DNA of 5,351 nucleotides, from the NCBI GenBank assembly GCA_030452775.1, contig JAKDLQ010000164.1:1-5351 (forward strand). The letters are read 5' to 3'. The notes under the pieces were generated by a model that saw nothing but the letters and a program-made list of their open reading frames with translations, did no database searches and was not told where the DNA came from. This DNA is from Micrococcales bacterium (GTDB taxonomy: Bacteria; Actinomycetota; Actinomycetes; Actinomycetales; Dermatophilaceae). Shown in pieces: positions 1 through 5,351 of the stretch (positions are counted from its first letter, which is position 1; the number at the start of each line of letters is the position of its first letter). The translations under genes and the position numbers were made by a program.

Positions 1-1
1 C

Positions 2-766
2 GCCACCCACGGCCCCAAACCCCGCCCCGACTGGGTCATCACCGATCTCGGCGCGGTCGAGTCCGATCTCGGTGTCCTCAAGACCGGCAAGGAGGCCGAT
101 GTCCACCTGGTCCGCAGGTGGGTCCCGGGCGCAGAGGGTCGCGACGTCGTCATGGCCGCCAAGCGCTACCGGTCCGCCGACCACCGGCTCTTCCACCGCG
201 ACGCCGGCTACCTCGAGGGTCGCCGGGTCCGCAAGTCCCGTGCGATGCGGGCCATGCGCACGCGCACGGCGTTCGGCAAGCAGCTCATCGGCGGGATGTG
301 GGCCTCCACCGAGTTCGAGATGCTCGCCGCCCTCTGGACCAGGGGCCTGCCGGTTCCCTACCCGGTGCAGCTCAGCGAATCGGAGATGCTCATGGAGTTC
401 ATCGGCACCCCCGACGGTGAGGCGGCGCCCCGGCTCGCGCAGACCCGACCCGATCGGGCCACGCTGCCGATCCTGTTCGAGCAGCTTCGCGACTCGATGC
501 TCACCCTGGCGGAGCTCGGCTGGGCGCACGGTGACCTCTCGCCCTACAACGTGCTCCTCGACGGGCACCCCGATGGACGCGGCGGCGCGCGGCTCGTCAT
601 CATCGACTGGCCGCAGATCGTCGACATCATCGGCAACCCGCACGGCCCGGAGTTCCTCGAGCGCGACGCGCGCAACGTGTGCGACTGGTTCACCCGACGC
701 GGCTACGAGCCGGACGCCGGTGTCCTCTTCGGCGACCTCATGGCCGCTGCCACCTCTCGCTGGTGA
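2..766 (+). CDS. RIO-family serine protein kinase, 5'-truncated by window edge
   Basis: This is an atypical protein kinase of the RIO1-like group; the reading frame is open from base 2 to a TGA at 764-766, and 254 residues are visible. The RIO signatures appear in order (numbering from the first visible residue): the nucleotide loop LGVLKTGKEADVHLV at 23-37, the ATP lysine K54 in AAKRYR, a helix-C glutamate E104 in STEFEML, a hinge-like LMEFIG at 130-135, the catalytic loop HGDLSPYN at 176-183 with D178, and the metal-binding IIDWPQ at 200-205 with D202. A C-terminal RDARNVCDWF segment (221-230) also fits RIO proteins. All key residues are present, so it should bind ATP and be active. Archaeal and eukaryotic RIO proteins act in small-subunit ribosome maturation; the role and substrate of bacterial members are poorly known. 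The true start lies left of the window. The gene is convergent with proS and probably transcribed separately. Confidence 0.9.
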   Translation, partial: ATHGPKPRPDWVITDLGAVESDLGVLKTGKEADVHLVRRWVPGAEGRDVVMAAKRYRSADHRLFHRDAGYLEGRRVRKSRAMRAMRTRTAFGKQLIGGMWASTEFEMLAALWTRGLPVPYPVQLSESEMLMEFIGTPDGEAAPRLAQTRPDRATLPILFEQLRDSMLTLAELGWAHGDLSPYNVLLDGHPDGRGGARLVIIDWPQIVDIIGNPHGPEFLERDARNVCDWFTRRGYEPDAGVLFGDLMAAATSRW

Positions 767-778
767 GCCGGGCTCGCC
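762..778 (+). terminator. possible terminator hairpin over the RIO kinase stop codon
   Basis: A compact hairpin can form from 762-768 paired with 772-778 (seven pairs, one of them G-U) around a 3-nt loop at 769-771. It overlaps the TGA stop of the kinase gene. No T-run follows on the plus strand, so it is not a canonical intrinsic terminator. High-GC actinobacteria often use hairpins without a U-tract, so a transcript-end role is possible. The rest of the convergent gap (779-892) holds only weak repeats, such as ACCTG at 870-874 against CAGGT at 889-893, and no recognisable gene. Confidence 0.3.
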
Positions 779-892
779 TGCGACGAGAGGGGTTGGGCGC
801 GGAGCCACCTTGGTCTGGACGGGACCGTTCACGGCCCGGTCGGTCGCAGGGTTGGTGAGCGACAGGCGCACCTGGAATGGAGCTGGAGCAGG

Positions 893-2302
893 TCAATAGG
901 CCCGGCCGACGACGGCGAGGGCACCGTCGGCCTCCTCGGACGGCGGGATGCTGCCGTCGGGCATGGTGAGGCACCGGACCGTGACTCCGGCCTCGGCAAG
1001 CCGCAGCTCCCCCTCGGCCCCGAGCGTCGACCACGGGATCGTCGCCCACCCGGTCCGGGCCGCCTCGACAGCGTCCTCGATGCTGCTCACCTTCGCGGTG
1101 TGCGACTCCCGGTGCGCGAGGGCCTCGGCATAGAGGGCGTCCTGGTCCTCGATGAGCGCGGACCGCGCGGCCGAGCGGGCCTCGCCCAGCGGCATACTCC
1201 GCTTGGACCGGTCGATCCGGCGCGCCAGCACCACGACGCCCTCGACAAGATCGCGCGGTCCGACCTCGACCCGCAGGGGGAAGCCCTTGAGCTCGGCGTC
1301 GACGGCGCGCCGGCCGAACGGGAGGTCGACCCTGTCGTCGAGCTCCACCCGCAGCCCCTCCGCACGGAGGTCCGCGACGATCTGCCGGGCGGCAGCGGCG
1401 ACGCCTGCACCATCCTTGACGATGGTGACGAGCACCTGGACGGGCGCGAGACGTGGCGGAACCCGCAGGCCCCGATCGTCGCCATGGCACATGATCAGCC
1501 CGCCGAGCATGCGCGTCGAGGTGCCCCAGGAGGTCGTCCAGGCCAGCTCCTCGCGGCCTTGCTCCGAGAGATAGGTGATGCCGAAGGCCTTCGCGAAGTT
1601 CTGGCCGAGCTCGTGCGACGTGCCCATCTGCAGCGCCTTCCCGTCGCGCATCATCGCCTCGAGCGCCAGGGTGTTGCTCGCGCCCGGGAAGCGTTCGGCA
1701 GCGCTCTTGCGCCCGAGCACGACCGGCATGGCGAGCGTCTCGCGCATGAAGGCCGCGTAGACGTCCACGTGGATCCGCTCGGTGTATGCCCGCGCGTCGG
1801 CCTCGCTCGCATGCGCGGTGTGACCTTCCTGCCAGAGGAACTCGCTCGTGCGCAGGAGGAGCCGCGGCCGCAGCTCCCAGCGCACGACGTTGGCCCACTG
1901 GTTGAGCAGCAGCGGCAGGTCGCGATAGCTCTGCACCCACTTGGCCAGGTACTCGCCGATGACGGTCTCCGACGTCGGCCGGACCACGACCGCCTCCTCC
2001 AGCTGCTTGCCGCCGGCACGGGTGACGACCGCGAGCTCCGGGCTGAAGCCCTCGACGTGATCGGCCTCGCGTCGCAGGTAGGACTCGGGGATGAAGAGCG
2101 GGAAGTACGCGTTGCGGGCGCCGGTCGCCTTGATCCGGGCGTCCAGGTCGGACTGCATCCGCTCCCAGATCGCGTAGCCGTCGGGTCGGATGACCATCGT
2201 GCCGCGAACCGGTCCGTGGTCCGCGAGCTCCGCCTTGGCGATGACGTCCTGGTACCAGCGCGGGAAGTCCTCGCCCTGGGGAGTGAGCACACGCGTGGCC
2301 AT
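893..2302 (-). CDS. proS: Proline--tRNA ligase, short archaeal/eukaryotic-type (ProS type 3)
   Basis: This cytoplasmic class II aminoacyl-tRNA synthetase charges tRNA-Pro with proline. At 469 aa it matches the short archaeal/eukaryotic form and has no room for the roughly 180-residue editing insertion between motifs 2 and 3 that marks most bacterial ProS. Visible elements are motif 1 around YFPLFIPES (66-74), the proline-binding RPTSET loop (108-113), motif 2 RWELRPRLLLRTSEFLWQEG (141-160), a TSHELGQNFAKAFG loop (228-241), motif 3 GTSTRMLGG (260-268), and an anticodon-binding domain from about 287. The protein ends in tyrosine (Y469), as this type does; in known structures that tyrosine folds back toward the active site. 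The C-terminal cysteine zinc module is not recognisable: after residue 300 only C444 remains. The ATG at 2302 begins the MATRVLTPQGEDF segment expected for the family. The gene follows the peptidase gene by 37 bp on the same strand and converges with the kinase. Confidence 0.95.
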   Translation of the reverse strand: MATRVLTPQGEDFPRWYQDVIAKAELADHGPVRGTMVIRPDGYAIWERMQSDLDARIKATGARNAYFPLFIPESYLRREADHVEGFSPELAVVTRAGGKQLEEAVVVRPTSETVIGEYLAKWVQSYRDLPLLLNQWANVVRWELRPRLLLRTSEFLWQEGHTAHASEADARAYTERIHVDVYAAFMRETLAMPVVLGRKSAAERFPGASNTLALEAMMRDGKALQMGTSHELGQNFAKAFGITYLSEQGREELAWTTSWGTSTRMLGGLIMCHGDDRGLRVPPRLAPVQVLVTIVKDGAGVAAAARQIVADLRAEGLRVELDDRVDLPFGRRAVDAELKGFPLRVEVGPRDLVEGVVVLARRIDRSKRSMPLGEARSAARSALIEDQDALYAEALAHRESHTAKVSSIEDAVEAARTGWATIPWSTLGAEGELRLAEAGVTVRCLTMPDGSIPPSEEADGALAVVGRAY

Positions 2303-2316
2303 GAGTCCCGATCCTA
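2303..2316 (-). promoter_or_regulatory. proS start region: leaderless -10-like hexamer or AGGA ribosome binding site
   Basis: Read on the minus strand, the bases before the proS ATG contain TAGGAT at 2316-2311, followed by 8 nt. TAGGAT fits the actinobacterial -10 pattern TANNNT at the distance expected if transcription starts at or next to the ATG (a leaderless message). The same bases include AGGA at 2315-2312, 9 nt before the ATG, which could instead be a Shine-Dalgarno site. No convincing -35 box is seen. The sequence alone cannot separate the two readings; either supports the ATG at 2302 as the start. Confidence 0.35.
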
Positions 2317-2339
2317 TGGTGCGGGGGGCCGGCTGATCG

Positions 2340-3188
2340 CTACGCGTGGCTCACGGTCGCGAGCATGAACGCCCGCCACGCCTGCACGCCGTCTCCGAGC
2401 TCAGCGTCGAGCCCACCCTCGCCGCCGTGTTCTCGCAGGATCGTCGCCGTCGCGTGTCGGGTCACCCTGTCGAACTCGCCATTGATCTGCACGTCGGTGC
2501 GTCCCCAGACGTGCCGGCACATCGCCTGGACCGCCTGGACCTGCACGCCCGACCGCTCGATCAGCCGCGGCGCGCCGGTGGGGCCGAAGCGGCCGGTGTC
2601 GACGTGGATGTGGTCGGCGTGGGCGGCGTCGTAGAGGTAGGTCACGACGTCGGCGAACTCGGTGTGCAGGCTGGCAGCGAGCCGCCAGTAGAGCCGCTGC
2701 CGGCGCCGCACCTGCCGGGCCGGTTCGCCGCGCCACCGGTCGTACCTCGCGGACACGACGTCCCGGCCCTTCCGTGTCAGCCGCGCGAGGTCGAACGCCT
2801 CACCCGAGTGGTGCCACGAGCCGCCGCTCCCGCGAGTCCAGGCGCCGTAGGAGCGGATCTCGTCCGGCTCGAGGCCGGTGTGCTCCGTCCAGGTCGTCAG
2901 CCACCGATCGAGGCGCGCGCCGAACGCGTCGGTGACGTAGTAGGCGGCCCGTTTCCCGTCCGCCTCGTAGACGTATGCCGCCGAGCCGAGGACTCTGCGC
3001 CGCTCCAGTGCCGTGCGCGACACCGCCACCGGGCGCTCGCGGGACTCGCGCGGCCTCGTTACCGGGAAGTCGGGTCCGCCGATGCCGATGACCCCGGCCG
3101 TCGCGGCCAGGCCCAGCGCGCCGAGGGCCAGCGCGCTGCGACGGGTCGGGTGCCGGGGCGGCTCATCGGGCGAGAGCGCGGTTCCCAT
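2340..3188 (-). CDS. Tat-exported extensin-like LAS/M15-type metallopeptidase (putative D-Ala-D-Ala carboxypeptidase)
   Basis: This 282-aa protein is probably a zinc peptidase acting on peptidoglycan outside the cytoplasmic membrane. Residues 15-38 look like a twin-arginine signal: T15-R16-R17 then a hydrophobic stretch to G38. No clear AxA cleavage site follows, so it may stay membrane-anchored. The core has both LAS zinc motifs: S124-W-H126-H-S-G-E-A-F-D133 (the SxHxxGxAxD pattern, H126 and D133 as ligands) and D192-H193-I-H195-V-D197, giving the presumed catalytic acid D192 and third ligand H195. This fits the extensin-like C-terminal or VanY/MepA-like families. The tail (about 215-252: VQVQAVQ...INGEFDRVTRHATATI) resembles a peptidoglycan-binding repeat, tentatively. 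An in-frame TGA five codons upstream fixes ATG 3188 as the first possible start, though no good ribosome binding site precedes it. The assignment to cell-wall cleavage is by family; substrate unknown. Confidence 0.8.
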   Translation of the reverse strand: MGTALSPDEPPRHPTRRSALALGALGLAATAGVIGIGGPDFPVTRPRESRERPVAVSRTALERRRVLGSAAYVYEADGKRAAYYVTDAFGARLDRWLTTWTEHTGLEPDEIRSYGAWTRGSGGSWHHSGEAFDLARLTRKGRDVVSARYDRWRGEPARQVRRRQRLYWRLAASLHTEFADVVTYLYDAAHADHIHVDTGRFGPTGAPRLIERSGVQVQAVQAMCRHVWGRTDVQINGEFDRVTRHATATILREHGGEGGLDAELGDGVQAWRAFMLATVSHA

Positions 3189-3284
3189 ACCCTGACCAAC
3201 GCATCAGCAGGCCGGGTATGTTCCGGGCTGGTGTGGCTTGCTGTTGCGTGAGGTGCAGCCGTCCCTGTCTCTGCGGAGCAACGG

Positions 3285-4190
3285 TCAGGGCTGGAGCGCC
3301 GCGATGGCGTCGGCGGTCGCGAGGACCTTCTTGGCCGTGTCGACGTGGAGGTTCTCGATCATCCGGCCACCTACCGTGACGACGCCGCGGCCCTCGGCGC
3401 GGGCCTGCTCGAAGGCCGCGATGATCTCCTTGGCCTCGTCGATCTCGGCTGGGCTCGGCGCGAACGTCTCGTTGCAGGCCTCGACCTGGCCGGGGTGGAT
3501 GAGCGTCTTGCCGTCGAAGCCCAGCTCCCGCCCCTGACAGCACTCGGTCGCGAAGCCTTCGGCGTCCCTGACGTCGTTGTACACGCCGTCGACGATCGCG
3601 ATGCCGGCCGCTCGCGCCGCGAGAAGGGCCAGCTGCAGGCTCGTCTGGATCGGTGCCCGGCCCGGCACGTGCTGCGCCCCGAGCTCCTTGACGAGGTCGT
3701 TGGTCCCGAGCACGAAGACCGCGAGCAGCTCGGAGGCGCGGGCGATCTCCTCGGCGTGCAGGACCGCGATCGGGGTCTCGATCATCGCCCAGAGTCTGGT
3801 GTGCGCCGGCGCGCCCGCGGCCGCCATCGCCGCGACGAGTCGGCGCACCTCGTCGGCGGAGTTGACCTTGGGCACGACGATGCCGTCCGGCCCGGCCGCG
3901 GCTGCCTCGGCGAGGTCGGCGCCGTGCCACTCGGTGCCCATTCCGTTGACCCGGATCGTCAGCTCACGCCGACCGTAGTCGCCGGACCTCGCAGCGGCAC
4001 AGGCGTTCTCACGCGCCTGCCCCTTGGCGTCGGGTGCCACCGCGTCCTCGAGATCGAGGATCAGCGCATCGACCGGCAGCGTCCTGGCCTTCTCGAGTGC
4101 GCGTTCGTTGGAGCCTGGCAGGTACAGGACGGACCGACGTGGACGGACGTCCCCGTATGCCGCCGACCTCGCTGTGGACTGTGCGCTCAC
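3285..4190 (-). CDS. HpcH/HpaI aldolase/citrate lyase (CitE-like) protein, probable malyl-CoA thioesterase (Mcl2-type)
   Basis: This 301-aa TIM-barrel protein belongs to the Mg-dependent CitE superfamily acting on CoA esters. Motifs in order are RRSVLYLPGSNERALEKA (19-36), DLEDAVAPD (46-54), IRVNG (79-83), VPKVNS (106-111), METP-like IETP with metal ligand E138, GTNDL (162-166) with the second metal ligand D165, and a C-terminal FDGKTLIHPGQ (225-235). From memory the pattern, including NGMGTEWHGADL and GTNDLVKEL, resembles Rhodobacter (3S)-malyl-CoA thioesterase more than true citrate lyase beta subunits; no citrate lyase alpha, gamma or acyl-carrier genes are nearby. It may alternatively be a citramalyl-CoA or other CoA-ester lyase. 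The start is GTG at 4190: AAAGG lies at 4204-4200 with 9-nt spacing, and the RRSVLYLPG motif follows at the usual place. The open frame runs further upstream but only inside the preceding gene. It lies 43 bp after the longer lyase gene, likely in the same operon. Confidence 0.85.
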   Translation of the reverse strand: MSAQSTARSAAYGDVRPRRSVLYLPGSNERALEKARTLPVDALILDLEDAVAPDAKGQARENACAAARSGDYGRRELTIRVNGMGTEWHGADLAEAAAAGPDGIVVPKVNSADEVRRLVAAMAAAGAPAHTRLWAMIETPIAVLHAEEIARASELLAVFVLGTNDLVKELGAQHVPGRAPIQTSLQLALLAARAAGIAIVDGVYNDVRDAEGFATECCQGRELGFDGKTLIHPGQVEACNETFAPSPAEIDEAKEIIAAFEQARAEGRGVVTVGGRMIENLHVDTAKKVLATADAIAALQP

Positions 4191-4232
4191 TCGGGGGTGC
4201 CTTTCATCGAGTACGTGCTCCGCGGCATACGG
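4153..4232 (-). repeat. Exact 11-bp inverted repeat spanning the start of the Mcl2-like gene
   Basis: CCGTATGCCGC at 4153-4163 is matched exactly by its reverse complement at 4222-4232, with 58 nt between. On the minus-strand message the upstream arm begins two bases after the stop codon of the longer lyase gene. The downstream arm covers codons 10-13 of the Mcl2-like gene. The loop would hold the AAAGG ribosome binding site (4204-4200) and the GTG start (4190). The stem is mostly G-C but lacks extension on either side. It could be an RNA fold that affects translation or processing between the two genes, or chance: the downstream arm is coding (Ala-Ala-Tyr-Gly). Confidence 0.4.
4200..4204 (-). 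promoter_or_regulatory. Ribosome binding site supporting the GTG start at 4190
   Basis: AAAGG on the minus strand lies 9 nt before the GTG at 4190-4188. It is the best Shine-Dalgarno-like match seen before any gene in the window. It decides the start of the Mcl2-like gene, whose open frame otherwise extends well into the upstream lyase gene. Confidence 0.6.
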
Positions 4233-4233
4233 C

Positions 4234-5286
4234 TCAGGTGGCGTAGAGATCGGCAAGCTCGGGGTCGGTCGCGGAGAGGCGGTCGGCGAGCTCGAGGATG
4301 ACGAGGCACTGCTTGAGGCTCGCGTCGTCCTCCATCTTGCCATCGAGCATGACGGCGCCGGTCCCGTCGCCCATGGCGTCCTTGACGCGGCGGGCGTGGG
4401 CGACATCCTGCGCCGACGGGCTGAACACGCGCTTGGCGATGTCGATCTGGACCGGATGCAGCGACCATGCGCCCACACACCCGAGCAGGAAGGCGTTGCG
4501 GAACTGGTCCTCGCATCCGATGACGTCCTTGATGTCGCCGAACGGCCCGTAGAACGGGAAGATCCCGTGCATGGCACAGGCATCGACCATCCGGGCGATC
4601 GTGTAGTGCCAGAGATCCTGCTGGTGGGTCGCGCGCACGCCCTGGATGTCGCCGTCGACGGCATCCTCCCGGACAAGGTATCCGGGGTGGCCGCCGCCGA
4701 CGCGCGTCGTCTTCATCCGACGATCCGCGGCCAGGTCCGCCGGGCCGAGCGACAGTCCCTGCATCCGCGGGCTCGCGCCGGCGATCTCCTCGATGTTGAC
4801 CATGCCACGGGCGGTCTCGAGGATGGCGTGCACGAGGATCGGGCGGGTCAGGGAGGCGCGGGCCTCGAGCTGGGCGAGGATCCGGTCGACGTAGTGGATG
4901 TCCTCGGCGCCCTCCACCTTGGGGACCATGATGACGTCGAGCTTGTCTCCAATCTCGGTGACGAGGGTGGTCAGGTCATCCAGGACCCAAGGGCTGTCGA
5001 GGCTGTTGACCCGCGTCCACAGCTGGGTGTGCGCCCCGAAGTCGGTGGCCCGCGCGATGGCGACGAGGCCGGCGCGGGCGGCCTCCTTCTGGTCCGCCTT
5101 GACGGCATCCTCGAGGTTGCCGAGCAGCACATCGACGGTCCCGACCATGGCCGGGATCTTGGCCGCCATCTTCTCGTTGCTCGGATCGAAGAAGTGGATC
5201 ATCCGGCTCGGTCGGGCCGGCACCTCGGTCACCGGGGTGGGGGCACCGACGGCGAGGGGGCGGAAGAAGTCCTTGGCAGAGCGCAT
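4234..5286 (-). CDS. HpcH/HpaI aldolase/citrate lyase family CoA-ester lyase, malyl-CoA lyase (Mcl1)-like
   Basis: This 350-aa member of the Mg-dependent CitE superfamily resembles L-malyl-CoA/beta-methylmalyl-CoA lyase, which interconverts malyl-CoA with glyoxylate and acetyl-CoA, or beta-methylmalyl-CoA with glyoxylate and propionyl-CoA. Motifs: R28 in SRMIHFFDPSN, NLEDAV (57-62), TRVNS (91-95), MVPKVE (120-125), ILETARG with metal ligand E157, LSLGPADLAAD with ligand D184, KTTRVGGGHPGY (192-203), LWHYTIARMVDACAMHGIFP (225-244), YGPFGDIKD (246-254) and SLHPVQID (275-282). The segment between D184 and GPFGD is longer than in the neighbouring short paralog, as in Mcl1 lyases. Oddly, the usual LFGPG-type loop near the N-terminus is FFDPSN and DLED is NLED, so the substrate may differ. 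I chose ATG 5286; a TTG three codons upstream (5295) is in frame, but neither has a ribosome binding site. Followed after 43 bp by the Mcl2-like gene. Confidence 0.85.
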   Translation of the reverse strand: MRSAKDFFRPLAVGAPTPVTEVPARPSRMIHFFDPSNEKMAAKIPAMVGTVDVLLGNLEDAVKADQKEAARAGLVAIARATDFGAHTQLWTRVNSLDSPWVLDDLTTLVTEIGDKLDVIMVPKVEGAEDIHYVDRILAQLEARASLTRPILVHAILETARGMVNIEEIAGASPRMQGLSLGPADLAADRRMKTTRVGGGHPGYLVREDAVDGDIQGVRATHQQDLWHYTIARMVDACAMHGIFPFYGPFGDIKDVIGCEDQFRNAFLLGCVGAWSLHPVQIDIAKRVFSPSAQDVAHARRVKDAMGDGTGAVMLDGKMEDDASLKQCLVILELADRLSATDPELADLYAT

Positions 5287-5299
5287 GGCGGTCAACGTA
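5287..5299 (-). promoter_or_regulatory. Candidate leaderless promoter -10 element of the Mcl1-like gene
   Basis: On the minus strand TACGTT (5299-5294) matches the actinobacterial -10 pattern TANNNT and is followed by exactly 7 nt before ATG 5286. That places the expected transcription start at the A of the ATG. No Shine-Dalgarno site is present, which agrees with a leaderless message and favours ATG 5286 over the TTG at 5295 (which lies inside the hexamer). No clear -35 box is visible around 5317-5322. An imperfect dyad GTGnTnnnAnCAC at 5318-5330 sits there and could be an operator, very tentatively. Confidence 0.4.
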
Positions 5300-5322
5300 G
5301 CAATGCCTCGGCGGGCAGTGTT

Positions 5323-5351
5323 ATGACCACCATCACGCGGCAGGTGGCACG
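5323..5351 (+). CDS. Possible divergent gene, first nine codons only
   Basis: An ATG at 5323 opens a plus-strand frame that runs to the right edge and reads MTTITRQVA. Eight of the nine codons end in G or C, as expected of a real gene in this genome, and a divergent gene 36 bp from the Mcl1-like start would suit an operon boundary. Against it, there is no ribosome binding site and no TANNNT hexamer at leaderless distance before this ATG, and nine residues are too few to recognise a family. Confidence 0.3.

Noticed and set aside
738..1940. A 400-codon minus-strand frame overlapping proS in another phase.
   Set aside because: Its translation is Arg/Ala/Gly-rich low-complexity typical of out-of-frame high-GC DNA, and it overlaps the well-supported proS and the end of the kinase gene.
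1100..2368. A 422-codon open frame on the plus strand opposite proS.
   Set aside because: It is the antisense shadow of proS. High-GC genes routinely leave long open frames on the opposite strand, its translation shows no recognisable domain, and the minus-strand frame has all the ProS motifs.
3243..3282. A possible stem-loop between the Mcl2-like gene and the peptidase gene (GTTGC 3243-3247 with GCAAC 3278-3282; GCAG 3255-3258 with CTGC 3271-3274).
   Set aside because: The two short helices are separated by an asymmetric internal loop and followed by no T-run, so it is too weak to call a terminator. No convincing promoter for the peptidase gene was seen in this 96-bp gap either.
2972..4166. 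A 13-bp direct repeat (CGTATGCCGCCGA at 2972-2984 and 4154-4166).
   Set aside because: Both copies are coding and specify Ala-Ala-Tyr with the preferred codons of this genome, so shared codon usage explains the match.
4187..4207. A six-codon ORF (MKGTPE) whose TGA overlaps the GTG start of the Mcl2-like gene, suggestive of translational coupling.
   Set aside because: It has no ribosome binding site of its own, and the AAAGG assigned to the next gene lies within it. A frame this short is expected by chance.
4191..4676. An upstream extension of the Mcl2-like frame that would give a 463-aa protein starting at 4676.
   Set aside because: The extra residues lie inside the upstream lyase gene out of its frame, are Ser/Arg/Pro-rich and resemble no CitE N-terminus. 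GTG 4190 has a ribosome binding site and gives the family's usual length.
1..5351. Search for mobile elements, CRISPR arrays, tRNA genes, phage genes, toxin-antitoxin or other defence systems.
   Set aside because: The window is almost fully taken up by recognisable housekeeping, metabolic and cell-wall genes with uniform composition. No repeats, cloverleaf-like sequence or transposase/integrase motifs were found.

Overview
The window is very GC-rich, with strong G/C preference at third codon positions, almost no intergenic DNA, non-ATG starts and little Shine-Dalgarno signal. This points to a chromosomal segment of an actinobacterium (Actinomycetota); the genus cannot be fixed from the sequence alone. 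I see no tRNA, rRNA, insertion sequence, CRISPR array, prophage or plasmid gene. It reads as ordinary chromosome rather than an accessory island.

Layout from left to right: (1) a plus-strand RIO-family atypical protein kinase enters from the left edge, its N-terminus missing, and ends at 766. (2) A 126-bp convergent gap follows. (3) Four genes then lie on the minus strand, in transcription order from the right: a long malyl-CoA-lyase-type CitE-superfamily protein (4234-5286), a short CitE-like protein resembling malyl-CoA thioesterase (3285-4190), a Tat-exported LAS/M15-type 'extensin-like' metallopeptidase (2340-3188), and a short archaeal/eukaryotic-type prolyl-tRNA synthetase (893-2302). 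Gaps are 43, 96 and 37 bp. (4) At the right edge, nine codons of a possible divergent plus-strand gene begin at 5323.

The two CitE-superfamily genes are the clearest functional unit. A malyl-CoA lyase condenses glyoxylate with acetyl-CoA (or cleaves malyl-CoA or beta-methylmalyl-CoA), and a malyl-CoA thioesterase hydrolyses malyl-CoA to malate. Together they can act as an apparent malate synthase, as known from the ethylmalonyl-CoA pathway. Assigning these roles here is inference from motifs and pairing. The peptidase (cell wall) and ProS (translation) have no obvious link to that pathway, and the kinase is convergent and probably separate.

The more unusual details are an exact 11-bp inverted repeat that would enclose the ribosome binding site and start of the second CitE-like gene, a candidate leaderless promoter for the first, a changed N-terminal substrate loop in the long lyase, and loss of the cysteine zinc module in ProS. 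No new multi-gene system is evident.
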